A stretch of DNA of 51,592 bases from Betaproteobacteria bacterium UBA3031. GTDB taxonomy: Bacteria > Pseudomonadota > Gammaproteobacteria > Burkholderiales > Eutrophovitaceae. Made by a program: the position numbers and the translations under genes. Below the pieces are notes generated by a model that was given only the letters and a program-made list of their open reading frames with translations, made no database searches and was not told the origin of the DNA. The stretch spans positions 1-51,592 of the forward strand of contig DFDI01000065.1 in NCBI GenBank assembly GCA_002367635.1, read 5' to 3'. Shown here in pieces: positions 18,063 through 27,000 of the stretch. Within the stretch, counting starts at the first letter, position 1. Every line of letters starts with the position of its first letter.

Positions 18063-18250
18063 TAAAACCCCTTTTAAATGTAACGGTGCTCGGAATCGGC
18101 TTCGATAAAAAACTCAAATCCGTCCGCGAGGGCTTATTCTAACTTCAAATGCGACTCAGAGTCGGCATTCTGATAGCCCGAATTTGCTGTACTACCATCA
18201 ATTAGTCTGATCCAATAATGCAACCTATTGGTAATTTATTATAAAAACTG

Positions 18251-18874
18251 ATGAATTTTTACGAAAAATACATTCTTCCTCCAATACTTAACCGCGCATG
18301 CGGACTGTCTTTACTGAAAAATCATCGAGAAGATATTGTTAGCCGAGCGAAAGGTGCGGTTCTTGAAATAGGTATTGGTTCCTCTCTGAATCGCGATTTC
18401 TATAAGCTGGATCAAATCACAGGAATAACAGGAATCGATCCCAACGAATCACTACTCAAAATAGCCCAGCGTAGCAATCCTAAAAAAAAATCTAAGATAA
18501 CCCTAATTGGTGGAATTTCTGAGCAACTTCCATTTCTCGATCAACAATTTGATTCAGCAATCGTTACTTTCTCTCTTTGCACTATTCCTAATCCAGAAAA
18601 AGCAATTAGAGAAATCAAACGAACGCTGAAATCAAATGGTGTACTGCACTTTTGCGAACATGGCATCAGTGACAGCCCGCATCTCCAGAAATGGCAGCAG
18701 CTAATAGAGCCGATATGGAAGCCTTTAGCCGGAGGGTGCCACCTCACCCGAGATATTTTTGATCTGATCGCCAGTAACGGCTTTGAACTGTTTGATCACC
18801 AAACAATCCATGCTGAGCACGTACCCAAACTTGTCGGACACTTGTACAAAGGTTCGGCTAGGAAACTAAGCTAA
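18251..18874 (+). CDS. Class I SAM-dependent methyltransferase
   Basis: 207 residues. Motif I is AVLEIGIGSSLN (about residues 36-47), followed by GITGIDPNESLL (acidic residue binding the SAM ribose), LPFLDQQFDSAIVTFSLCTI (motif IV region) and EIKRTLKSNGVLHFCEHG. The arrangement is that of the METTL7/UbiE-like Methyltransf_11 group, which often acts on small molecules or lipids. The N-terminus MNFYEKYILPPILNRACG is hydrophobic and could touch the membrane, as in phospholipid N-methyltransferase relatives. No good Shine-Dalgarno is visible. Its last four bases overlap the end of the convergent ligase gene, so neither has a separate terminator. Confidence 0.8.
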   Translation: MNFYEKYILPPILNRACGLSLLKNHREDIVSRAKGAVLEIGIGSSLNRDFYKLDQITGITGIDPNESLLKIAQRSNPKKKSKITLIGGISEQLPFLDQQFDSAIVTFSLCTIPNPEKAIREIKRTLKSNGVLHFCEHGISDSPHLQKWQQLIEPIWKPLAGGCHLTRDIFDLIASNGFELFDHQTIHAEHVPKLVGHLYKGSARKLS

Positions 18875-20409
18875 TTTCGTGTCGGCATCAGCAATTGACG
18901 TAGATCTTTCTTAAGTACTTTACCGTAATTATTTTTAGGCAAAGAATCAACAAACCGATAATTTTTTGGACGCTTAAATCGAGCGATTCTATCAAGACAA
19001 AACTCATCCAAAGCCTGCTCATCCGCAGAAGCACCCGGCAATAGAACAACAAAGGCCACAACGCTCTCACCCCATTCCTCGCTGAACTGACCAACGACAG
19101 CCACCTCACTAACTGATTGATGAGTTAACAAAACCTCTTCGATCTCACGAGGATAAATATTGGAGCCGCCACTTATAATTAAATCTTTCGATCGATCGAT
19201 CAAAGTCAAGAATCCGTCACCATCAAAAAAACCAATGTCTCCCGTGTGTAACCAGCCATCTTTCCATGTGGCTTGAGTCGCCTCCTCATCATTCCAATAT
19301 CCAGAGGCGACAACTGCACCTTTTACAATAATTTCACCCATTTGACCCACAGGCGCCGGAGACCCACGCTCACCAAGAATACTTACCGACACAACGCTTT
19401 GAGCAACGCCCACTGAAGCGAGACGCTCATCATATCTTTCATGTGACGAATCATTGATTGCTGCTCTAGACAAGACGGTGATCGTCATCGGTGATTCACC
19501 TTGCCCATAGATCTGAACAAACCGTGGACCTAAAATATCCAACGCTCGCTTAATATCATGAACATACATCGGCCCTCCACCATATACAATTGTTTTTAAT
19601 CCTTTCATTGAATATTCAGAAACCTCTTGAGTTTGCACAAGTCGCTTGACCATCGTGGGCGCCAAGAACATAGATACGCCGTTCCATCCTTGTATTAGAT
19701 CCAAGACCTCATTCGGATCAAATTGCCCACTGCAAGGTATGATTTGATTGGCACATCTCATCACATGAGGTAGATCATAAAAACCAGAGCCATGGGATAG
19801 CGGGGCCGCATGGATAATGCTATCTGAAGCACGTACATCATCAACGTCCACCAAGTAACTCATCCCCCCCATGAGCATATTGTGGTGCGAGATCATCACC
19901 CCCTTGGGCTTACCAGTCGTTCCGCTGGTATAAAACAACCAGGCAAGATCATCAGGTTGCCTGTCTTCCATATCAATCGCTTGGCGCGCATTGGTCAATG
20001 CACGATATTCATCAGAACCCACATCAATCACACGAGATACAATTGCAGAATGCGATGTCCCCGAAAAAGACTCTCCCGAGAAGCTCTTAAACACAAAACA
20101 TACGGTCGACCCAGAGTGTTCCAACATATAGCTGATTTCTAAAGCGTGGAGCTTTGAGTTGATTGGCACAACTGATAAGCCAGCGTACCAAGCCGCATAT
20201 CGAATGACGAGATATTCAGGGTGATTTGGCATCGCGATAGCAATCCGATCACCAGGCTGAAGGTATAGCTCTTCCCTCATGGAAGTTGCAAGGTAACGAA
20301 CCCGCTCATAGAACAAACGATAGGTATATAACGTATTCATGCCGACCGATATCGCAGATCGATCAGGATATAATTGGTACGCTTTTTTCAGAATCTGTGC
20401 AATATTCAT
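18871..20409 (-). CDS. AMP-forming acyl-CoA synthetase
   Basis: 512 residues from ATG 20409 (a longer frame starts at TTG 20424). It activates a carboxylic acid to acyl-AMP and then acyl-CoA. The phosphate loop is WLFYTSGTTGKPKG near residue 163, followed by APLSHGSGFY, IYGQGESPMT, DGWLHTGDIGFFD and a LTLIDRSKDLIISGGSNIYP hinge stretch. The C-terminal catalytic lysine is in LPKNNYGKVLKK. This is the long/medium-chain or aromatic acid ligase type; the substrate cannot be assigned. It overlaps the convergent methyltransferase gene by four bases. A second, unrelated ligase lies at 40205. Confidence 0.9.
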   Translation of the reverse strand: MNIAQILKKAYQLYPDRSAISVGMNTLYTYRLFYERVRYLATSMREELYLQPGDRIAIAMPNHPEYLVIRYAAWYAGLSVVPINSKLHALEISYMLEHSGSTVCFVFKSFSGESFSGTSHSAIVSRVIDVGSDEYRALTNARQAIDMEDRQPDDLAWLFYTSGTTGKPKGVMISHHNMLMGGMSYLVDVDDVRASDSIIHAAPLSHGSGFYDLPHVMRCANQIIPCSGQFDPNEVLDLIQGWNGVSMFLAPTMVKRLVQTQEVSEYSMKGLKTIVYGGGPMYVHDIKRALDILGPRFVQIYGQGESPMTITVLSRAAINDSSHERYDERLASVGVAQSVVSVSILGERGSPAPVGQMGEIIVKGAVVASGYWNDEEATQATWKDGWLHTGDIGFFDGDGFLTLIDRSKDLIISGGSNIYPREIEEVLLTHQSVSEVAVVGQFSEEWGESVVAFVVLLPGASADEQALDEFCLDRIARFKRPKNYRFVDSLPKNNYGKVLKKDLRQLLMPTRN

Positions 20410-20526
20410 TGTTGGAAGAATCAATCACCCATTAATCTTTAATGATTCCAGCCTCGTGTTACATTATGACGCTGTACGCATAATAAATAATAATAATAAT
20501 CAAATACGCATTACTGGGAGAAAAAA

Positions 20527-21072
20527 ATGATCTTGCGATACGCCGTTAGCGCCATTACCAGCATTTTTCTAATACTCACGCAGTCGGCCTATTCTGCGAA
20601 CGCGCCGGAGCTAAGCGTACGACATACCATTGAGATAGATGCCTCGACTGAAAAAGTGTGGGATGTAGTCAGCGATTTTGGTGGTTTGCACCATTGGCTC
20701 ATTTTTATTGAGGATACTCAAATTACACTTGGAAAAAATAGGGAACTGGGTGCAATTCGATTATTGACCCGCGGCAACGGAACAAAAATCGAAGAGCGAC
20801 TCGTGGAGTACGATCCTTACAACATGACCGCCTCTTACACATACGTGCAAGGCATACCGCTCTCGAGTGATTACTATTCAACGATGACGGTGACAGAGGC
20901 GAAAAATGGCAAATCACAGGTCGAATGGAAAGCCACATTTAAACGCGTGCACTACTGGACAGATACCCCGCCAGAGGGAAAAGACGATGCGTCTCTGGTA
21001 AAAATATACAACAAAGTCTATTCCATTGGGCTCGAGGCAATGAAGCAAAAAATTGAATCAGGAGCTCTATAA
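20527..21072 (+). CDS. Exported SRPBCC (START-like) family protein
   Basis: 181 residues. Residues 1-24 form a signal peptide ending QSAYSA, so the protein acts outside the cytoplasm. The rest is a SRPBCC/polyketide-cyclase-like fold: VRHTIEIDASTEKVWDVVSD, FGGLHHWLIF, GAIRLLTRGNG, EERLVEYDPYNMTASYTYVQ and SQVEWKATFKR. Such helix-grip folds bind hydrophobic ligands in a deep pocket; most are cytoplasmic, so export is a little unusual. Start ATG 20527 has GGGAG close upstream. It is divergent from the ligase at 18871 and precedes DUF1840 on the same strand. The ligand is unknown. Confidence 0.8.
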   Translation: MILRYAVSAITSIFLILTQSAYSANAPELSVRHTIEIDASTEKVWDVVSDFGGLHHWLIFIEDTQITLGKNRELGAIRLLTRGNGTKIEERLVEYDPYNMTASYTYVQGIPLSSDYYSTMTVTEAKNGKSQVEWKATFKRVHYWTDTPPEGKDDASLVKIYNKVYSIGLEAMKQKIESGAL

Positions 21073-21150
21073 CTATATTCACAAGACACTAAAATTCAAG
21101 ATCGTGTTAAATGATTTTGATGAGTCTGGAATTCAACTCTAAGATGGCCA

Positions 21151-21450
21151 ATGCCCACGATCATTCAATTTGAAAGTCGCACTGGAAACCTCATTATGTT
21201 TAAGGAGCACGCGATACCACTCCTTAAATTAATGGGGCTCACCGGTGCGGTCCCAAGCGCTATATTGCCAAACGAAATTCTAGACGCGTTGAGATGCGCT
21301 CGCGCTCATCCGTCTCTCTCTCAATCGCCTATGAATAGCGAAAACAATCAAAACAATAAAATTAATATCCCGTTGAATACGAGAGCGAAACCTCTTTTTG
21401 ATTTGCTTGAACGAGCACAGGCTCGCAACTGTGAAGTAATGTGGCGATAA
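21151..21450 (+). CDS. DUF1840 family protein
   Basis: 99 residues. The pattern fits DUF1840, a small family largely confined to betaproteobacteria: an N-terminal IQFESRTGNLIMFKEHA segment, then IPLLKLMG, an acidic and polar linker, and the C-terminal RAKPLFDLLERAQARNCEVMW. Function is not known. The protein is cytoplasmic with no membrane helix. It supports placing the organism among betaproteobacteria. It lies between the SRPBCC and SDR genes, same strand, gaps of roughly 80 and 60 bases, so it may be cotranscribed without functional connection. Confidence 0.8.
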   Translation: MPTIIQFESRTGNLIMFKEHAIPLLKLMGLTGAVPSAILPNEILDALRCARAHPSLSQSPMNSENNQNNKINIPLNTRAKPLFDLLERAQARNCEVMWR

Positions 21451-21513
21451 CCATTTCGTATTTGGCTAGACCAATGAGTGCCAAACATTAGGGATAACAG
21501 AGGATTTAAACGC

Positions 21514-22290
21514 GTGGTCGATACTACAAACTTCTTTCGCCTTGATAATAAGGTCGCCATTATTACAGGGGCGAGCCGAGGGATTGGAAAGTCCATAGCG
21601 ATTGCTTACGCTCAACACGGGGCAAAAGTTATCGTATCGAGCAGAAAAATTGATGCCTGTCAGGAGGTGGTCAATCACATTCGAACGTTCGGCGGTGAGG
21701 CGACGGCGACGGCCGCAAACATATCTGACAAATCCAGTCTTGAAGATTTAGTGCGTTTTTCGAAGGACACGTACGGGGGCGTTGATATCCTCGTATGCAA
21801 TGCGGCATCCAATCCATTTTACGGACAATTAAAGGATATTCCAGATGCGGCCTTTGAAAAGATATTAAAGAATAATATTTTGAGCAATCACTGGCTATCG
21901 TCCTTAGTGACACCGCATATGGAGCTTAGGGACGGAGGCTCTATACTCATCATTTCCTCAATAGCAGGACTTAAAGGAACACCAGGACTTGGCGCATACG
22001 CGATTTCTAAAGCTGCGGATATGCAATTAATTCGAAATCTCGCAATCGAACTAGGCGACAAAAAGATCAAAGTGAATGGCATTGCCCCTGGTCTCATCCG
22101 GACCAACTTCGCGAAAGCCTTATGGGAAGACTCAAAAATACGTGCTCACTACGAACAAAAAACGGCGCTCAAACGATTGGGCGAACCTGAAGATATTGCT
22201 GGAGTTGCGATTTTCTTGGCCTCCGACGCGTCCGCGTACATCACGGGACAAACCATTGTCGCTGACGGTGGGATCACCATTGCCGGCTAG
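21514..22290 (+). CDS. Short-chain dehydrogenase/reductase (SDR)
   Basis: 258 residues from GTG 21514, chosen because the family begins shortly before the nucleotide fold (FRLDNKVAIITGASRGIG); the frame continues upstream to GTG 21478. It is a classical SDR: cofactor motif TGASRGIG, VSSRK after beta-2 suggesting NADP preference, NAAS in place of NNAG, catalytic Ser-Tyr-Lys in ISSIAGLKGTPGLGAYAISK, and the C-terminal ASAYITGQTIVADGG. It resembles 3-oxoacyl-ACP reductase-like and DHRS4-like members; the real substrate is unknown. It is followed by the GST gene 65 bases downstream. Confidence 0.85.
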   Translation: MVDTTNFFRLDNKVAIITGASRGIGKSIAIAYAQHGAKVIVSSRKIDACQEVVNHIRTFGGEATATAANISDKSSLEDLVRFSKDTYGGVDILVCNAASNPFYGQLKDIPDAAFEKILKNNILSNHWLSSLVTPHMELRDGGSILIISSIAGLKGTPGLGAYAISKAADMQLIRNLAIELGDKKIKVNGIAPGLIRTNFAKALWEDSKIRAHYEQKTALKRLGEPEDIAGVAIFLASDASAYITGQTIVADGGITIAG

Positions 22291-22355
22291 CCTGCAGCAT
22301 AGTTTCCTCACGCACCGAATAATCATCAACTAGGTTTATAAAAAGGATCCGCCAA

Positions 22356-23267
22356 ATGTCTGAACTTATCCTTCATCACTATCTCACTTCTCCCATTTCA
22401 GAAAAAATTAGGGTTATTTTTGGCTTAAAAAACATATCTTGGCGCTCCGTAGAGATCCCGAACCTTCCACCGAAGCCTGATGTTATTCCGTTATCAGGGG
22501 GGTATAGACGAACCCCGATCATGCAGATAGGCGCTGATATTTTCTGCGATAGCCAAAGAATTTTATCTGAGATAGAACGTCAGCAACCATCACCATCAAT
22601 GAACATGGGGTTGATTCAAATGATTAATCATTGGAGTGATCAATTGTTTCACCCTATAGTTGCAGTAGCGGTTGCAAGCTCATCAGATGTTTTCCCCAAA
22701 GAATTTTTAGAGGACCGTACAAGATTGTTCTTAGGAGACTATGCAAACATTGAATCTGTTAAGGCACGAATTCCAAACTTTACCGCTCAAATCAGAGCTC
22801 AGTTCTCTTGGGCAGAAACAGCCATAAAAGATAATAGTGGGTTCCTTTTAGGGAAGGAGGCAACCATAGCAGACGCCTCTTTATTTGCCCTTACCTGGTT
22901 TATTAGGCGACGTTGGAAAATTGGAGCAGAATTTATGGAGGAGTTCCCTAATATTTGCCTCTGGGAACAATCCATCAAGGACATTGGGCATGGGACGTCT
23001 ACTGACATGACTTCGCAGGAAGCCCTAGATGTGGCTCAAAATTCAGAGACAACATTCAAGTCAAAATCAGACATCAATGACAAACAAGGTATCGCAGTTG
23101 GTGATCGCGTCTCTATCGTTTTTGACGGGAATACTGGAGAAAAGACAGTAGAAGGTGCAGTACATACGATGGATAAAAATAGTATAGGTTTACTTCATAC
23201 GAATGAGCGTGTCGGCACCGTTTGCGTCCATTTTCCAAGAGTAGGTTACCGAATTGAACGAATCTAA
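22356..23267 (+). CDS. Glutathione S-transferase family protein with extra C-terminal domain
   Basis: 303 residues, longer than the usual ~210-230. Residues 1-80 are the thioredoxin-like domain (ELILHHYLTSPISEKIRV, then RRTPIMQIGADIFCDSQRIL, where the cis-proline and the glutathione-contacting acidic/serine pair are seen). Residues about 90-225 are the helical domain, with KEATIADASLFALTWFI. From about residue 245 comes an additional small segment, GIAVGDRVSIVFDG to TVCVHFPRVGYRIERI, which looks beta-rich. The substrate is unknown. The TRAP-transporter binding protein begins 43 bases downstream on the same strand, so the GST may act on an imported compound. Confidence 0.85.
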   Translation: MSELILHHYLTSPISEKIRVIFGLKNISWRSVEIPNLPPKPDVIPLSGGYRRTPIMQIGADIFCDSQRILSEIERQQPSPSMNMGLIQMINHWSDQLFHPIVAVAVASSSDVFPKEFLEDRTRLFLGDYANIESVKARIPNFTAQIRAQFSWAETAIKDNSGFLLGKEATIADASLFALTWFIRRRWKIGAEFMEEFPNICLWEQSIKDIGHGTSTDMTSQEALDVAQNSETTFKSKSDINDKQGIAVGDRVSIVFDGNTGEKTVEGAVHTMDKNSIGLLHTNERVGTVCVHFPRVGYRIERI

Positions 23268-23310
23268 AAACACATTGGCCATCAAAAATTTTACTGAGGG
23301 GGAAATCAAC

Positions 23311-24285
23311 TTGTCCATTCATGCAAAATTCGATTTTTTAAAAGCAATAACTATTGTCCTAGCATTGAGTTCAATCAGCTTATTCGGCTGCTCAGAAGAA
23401 AACACCAACGCCAAAACATACAAACTTGTCACTGGACCTCAAGGAGGAGCCTGGTACCCACTGGGTGGTGCGCTAAAAGGCCTCATAGAAAAAGGTCCCT
23501 CAAATATAAAAATTCAAGTATTGCCTGGGGGTGGAGTTTCTAACGTACTGGCTTTACATACCGGACAAGCGGATATCGCACTCGCCCAGAGTGTAACAAG
23601 CTTAGACGCGATAGAAGGTAGAGCTCCATTTCAGGAACCACTTCAAAATATTTGTAATGTCGCCACATTTTACCGACAGTACTTTCAAGTAGTAACACTT
23701 ACTGAGTCGAGCGTAGACACACCATTTGATCTAAAAGATAAAGTCCTAGCAACCCAGCCTCGAGGCGCTACGGGAGAGGCAATTACCAGTCACCTATTGC
23801 AAGCACATAACATGGATTATAAAAGCCTCTCAAATGTGAGCTTTGGGTCGTACACAGATTCAGTAACACTGATGAAAGATGGAAATGCCGACGTATTTAC
23901 CTTAACAACCACCATCCCATCTGGGGCTGTTATGGATTTGGCCAGCTCTCGATCCGTCAAATTAATGCCGATGTCAAAGGACGCTCATGAGCGAATGCAA
24001 AAAATAAATTCAAAATACGAACGAGGTGTTATCCCCAAAGGAACATACCCTGAACAAAATGAGGATGTACCAACAATCTTTTGGTATACGCATCTTGCTG
24101 CTCGCTGCGACGTAGAAAATCACGTGATAGCACACATTCTTGACTCTATCGAGTCGGGCTCAATGGAACTCGTTTCGGTAACCAAGGCCATAGCAGGTCT
24201 TGATATACCAACCATGACACGCGATATTGGTGTTCCTATGCACCCCGGGGCGAGTAAATGGTATGAAGAACAAAAACAAAAATAA
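23311..24285 (+). CDS. TAXI-family TRAP transporter solute-binding lipoprotein
   Basis: 324 residues from TTG 23311, chosen because GAGGGGGA (23296-23303) lies seven bases upstream and the protein then begins with a lipoprotein signal, MSIHAKFDFLKAITIVLALS, with lipobox LFGC (C27). The longer frame from TTG 23254 has no such site and overlaps the GST gene. The mature part has the TAXI start YKLVTGPQGGAWYPLGGALK, then PGGGVSNVLALHTGQADIAL. TAXI proteins deliver an organic substrate to a fused TRAP permease, which follows directly. The ligand is unknown; glutamate and other carboxylates are known for some members. Confidence 0.9.
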   Translation: MSIHAKFDFLKAITIVLALSSISLFGCSEENTNAKTYKLVTGPQGGAWYPLGGALKGLIEKGPSNIKIQVLPGGGVSNVLALHTGQADIALAQSVTSLDAIEGRAPFQEPLQNICNVATFYRQYFQVVTLTESSVDTPFDLKDKVLATQPRGATGEAITSHLLQAHNMDYKSLSNVSFGSYTDSVTLMKDGNADVFTLTTTIPSGAVMDLASSRSVKLMPMSKDAHERMQKINSKYERGVIPKGTYPEQNEDVPTIFWYTHLAARCDVENHVIAHILDSIESGSMELVSVTKAIAGLDIPTMTRDIGVPMHPGASKWYEEQKQK

Positions 24286-24314
24286 CAGCAGCCTCGCGGT
24301 TGACTGATAAAAAA

Positions 24315-26165
24315 ATGATGCTAAAACCCATGAGTTCAATTGCAACAATCATCTCTTTAGTTGCACTGTCCATGTCTGGATTTCACCTATATATCGCATG
24401 GCAAGGACCGCCGGACGCGCTAACTTTAAGGGCCACACATTTAGCATTCGCGTTGATACTTGTATTTTTAACGAGTGGCGGCTTGAACAAAGAGGGACAG
24501 CGACCGACCGTCAAGATTGAATCCTTCATATTGATCGTGCTGAGTATTGCCGCTTGTGCCTACTTAGTCCTCTATCAAGACTATATCGTGAGTCGCATGA
24601 CATATGTAGACCCGCTCAGCCCTATCGACCTAACGTTCGGCGTCATCACCATACTCCTCGTCCTAGAAGGAACGCGTCGCGCTGTGGGCTGGTCACTACC
24701 GATCACGGCTATTGGGTTTCTAACCTACGCCCTCACAATTGGCGGTGTAGATTTTCAACGCGTCATCGAGCAAATGTATATGGGGACAGAAGGTATTTTA
24801 GGCATTCCTTTATACGTCTCTGCCACATACGTCATGTTGTTTATCCTCTTTGGTGCACTCGTGGAGAGAACAGGGACCGGGGCATTATTTATGGATTTCG
24901 CAATGGGACTCGCCGGCCATTCAGCCGGAGGCCCTGCAAAAGTTTCATGCATCACCAGTGGAATGTTTGGCACGGTTTCAGGTAGTGCCGTTGCAAATGT
25001 GATGACAACTGGAGCATTCACGATTCCACTCATGAAACGACTCGGTTATAAACCAGCCTTTGCAGGCTCCGTCGAAGCCGTAGCCTCAACGGGCGGGCAA
25101 ATCATGCCGCCAATAATGGGCGCTACAGCATTCATCATGGCCGAATTTCTTGGGGTCAGTTACCTTACTGTTGCCATGTACGCCCTCTTGCCGGCGATAC
25201 TCTATTACGTTGCTTTATTTCTAAGCATTCATTTTGAAGCTAAAAAAAATGGCATGCACGGGTTAGATAAGTCTGAACTTCCGAAAATATCAAAAGTTCT
25301 TAAGGAGCGCGGTCACCTATTCCTTCCGCTAATCATCATTATCGGCACACTTATACTTGGTTTTAGCGCGCCCTTTGCAGCACTTTGCGGCATCATGAGC
25401 ACCATTCCAACAGCGCTTCTCAGAAAAACGACTCGAGAATACATAAACATTAAAAATATCCTAAAAGCGCTTGAGGAAGGAGCAAAAAACACCGTTACCG
25501 TCGCCCTTGCATGCGCTTGTGCGGGTATTGTCATCGGTGTGATCTTCATCACTGGACTAGGGTTAGAATTCACGAGTTTAGTGCTCTCCGCAGCAAACAA
25601 CCACCTATTTATAGCGCTTGTTTTAACTATGTTTGCCGGCATTCTGCTCGGCATGGGTATGCCAACCGCCCCCGCTTACATCATGCAAACTGCACTATTG
25701 GTCCCCGCACTAGTGAAGCTAGGCGTTATGGTCGAAGCCGCCCATATGTTTGTTTTTTATTTTGCCATTCTATCTGCCATTACTCCCCCCGTTGCATTAG
25801 CTGTGTATGCTGCAAATGGTATTTCGCGCGCATCAATTTGGGACTCCAGCATCACCGCACTCCGACTTGGCGCGACGGGGTATATCATTCCATTCATGTT
25901 TGTCTTTGGCCCATCTCTACTGCTCATTGGTACTGGTATGGAAATAGTACAAACGAGCATTACCGCAGTCATTGGCGTCATATGCCTTGCGTCTGGCCTC
26001 TCTGGATACTTATTTAAAGTAACCTCGATCTGGGAACGCATAAGCTTATTAACTGCGGCATTAGTTCTCATTAAACCAGGCCTAGAGAGCGACATCATTG
26101 GAGCGGCACTAATAACGTTGACCCTTATTGGTCAATTACGAAAGGAAAAAATATCGCATCAATGA
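24315..26165 (+). CDS. TRAP transporter permease, fused small and large subunits (TAXI type)
   Basis: About 617 residues with many hydrophobic helices. The first ~170 residues hold the small-subunit-like helices, and the rest is the large permease: GTVSGSAVANVMTTGAFTIP, STGGQIMPPIMGATAFIMAE, AGILLGMGMPTAPAYIMQTA and SAITPPVALAVYAANGI are standard DctM-type motifs. Together with the TAXI binding protein 29 bases upstream it forms a complete secondary transporter driven by a sodium or proton gradient. The frame starts at TTG 24300; ATG 24315 or 24318 look better although no Shine-Dalgarno is obvious. Substrate is unknown. Confidence 0.92.
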   Translation: MMLKPMSSIATIISLVALSMSGFHLYIAWQGPPDALTLRATHLAFALILVFLTSGGLNKEGQRPTVKIESFILIVLSIAACAYLVLYQDYIVSRMTYVDPLSPIDLTFGVITILLVLEGTRRAVGWSLPITAIGFLTYALTIGGVDFQRVIEQMYMGTEGILGIPLYVSATYVMLFILFGALVERTGTGALFMDFAMGLAGHSAGGPAKVSCITSGMFGTVSGSAVANVMTTGAFTIPLMKRLGYKPAFAGSVEAVASTGGQIMPPIMGATAFIMAEFLGVSYLTVAMYALLPAILYYVALFLSIHFEAKKNGMHGLDKSELPKISKVLKERGHLFLPLIIIIGTLILGFSAPFAALCGIMSTIPTALLRKTTREYINIKNILKALEEGAKNTVTVALACACAGIVIGVIFITGLGLEFTSLVLSAANNHLFIALVLTMFAGILLGMGMPTAPAYIMQTALLVPALVKLGVMVEAAHMFVFYFAILSAITPPVALAVYAANGISRASIWDSSITALRLGATGYIIPFMFVFGPSLLLIGTGMEIVQTSITAVIGVICLASGLSGYLFKVTSIWERISLLTAALVLIKPGLESDIIGAALITLTLIGQLRKEKISHQ

Positions 26166-26269
26166 GTAATTTAAAGATACAGAACGCTACAACTTAAAAA
26201 ATAATTTTTAGGTCTCAGCCTGCACTCTAAATTATAATAAGAGCATGCTGAATAAATTGAGAAAGAAAA

Positions 26270-26989
26270 ATGTTTGATTGGTTCGCCTCACCTGAGGCAT
26301 GGGTCGCACTTGGAACACTAACAGCTTTAGAAATTGTTCTGGGTATCGATAATATTATTTTCCTCTCAATACTTGTTAACCGTTTACCACAAGCCCAACG
26401 TAAGTTTGCGCGACGTCTTGGGCTCTCACTCGCGATGGTCTCTCGATTGGGACTTCTCTTCTCGCTCTCATGGGTGATGTCGCTACGTGAACCAATTATC
26501 ACATTGGCTAACTTTCCAATATCAGGTCGTGACCTGATATTATTCTTCGGTGGATTATTTCTAATTGGGAAGGCAATCCAGGAAATTCATGAAGCACTAA
26601 AGGGCGCAAGCGTTGAGAGAATATCGAGAAAAAGAGCCAGCCTGCTCTCAATACTTATTCAAATATCTATTGTAGATATCGTTTTCTCGCTGGACTCAGT
26701 AATTACTGCAGTCGGTTTGGTGGATCAACTAAGCATCATGGTCATCGCTATCGTTTTAGCCGTTGCCGTCATGATGTTTGCAGCCGAGGGTATTGGCAAC
26801 TTCGTAGACAAACACCCCACCATCAAGGTGCTCGCATTGGCATTCTTAATATTGGTCGGCATCATGCTGGTCGCCGAGTGTTTTCAAATTCACATACCAA
26901 AATCTTATCTTTACTTTGCTATGGCCTTTTCGCTCGCGGTTGAGCTCATCAATATCAAACTTAGAGACTCTCAAAAAATATCGCATTAG
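26270..26989 (+). CDS. TerC family integral membrane protein
   Basis: 239 residues, about seven hydrophobic helices. The two family motifs are EIVLGIDNIIFLSI (E21, D27) and the inverted-repeat partner DIVFSLDSVITAVG, whose acidic residues are thought to bind the metal. TerC-type proteins export manganese in several bacteria, and may metallate exported enzymes. The length corresponds to the YgdQ/YoaE-like short form without CBS domains. Start ATG 26270 follows a GAGAAAG site. I looked for a yybP-ykoY manganese riboswitch in the 104 bases upstream and saw none. It is convergent with the SMP-30 gene, only 11 bases apart. Confidence 0.9.
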   Translation: MFDWFASPEAWVALGTLTALEIVLGIDNIIFLSILVNRLPQAQRKFARRLGLSLAMVSRLGLLFSLSWVMSLREPIITLANFPISGRDLILFFGGLFLIGKAIQEIHEALKGASVERISRKRASLLSILIQISIVDIVFSLDSVITAVGLVDQLSIMVIAIVLAVAVMMFAAEGIGNFVDKHPTIKVLALAFLILVGIMLVAECFQIHIPKSYLYFAMAFSLAVELINIKLRDSQKISH

Positions 26990-27000
26990 TAATAACTTAG

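Noticed and set aside
26166..26269. yybP-ykoY manganese riboswitch before the TerC gene
   Set aside because: The 104-base spacer has neither the conserved internal loops nor a GC-rich switching hairpin.
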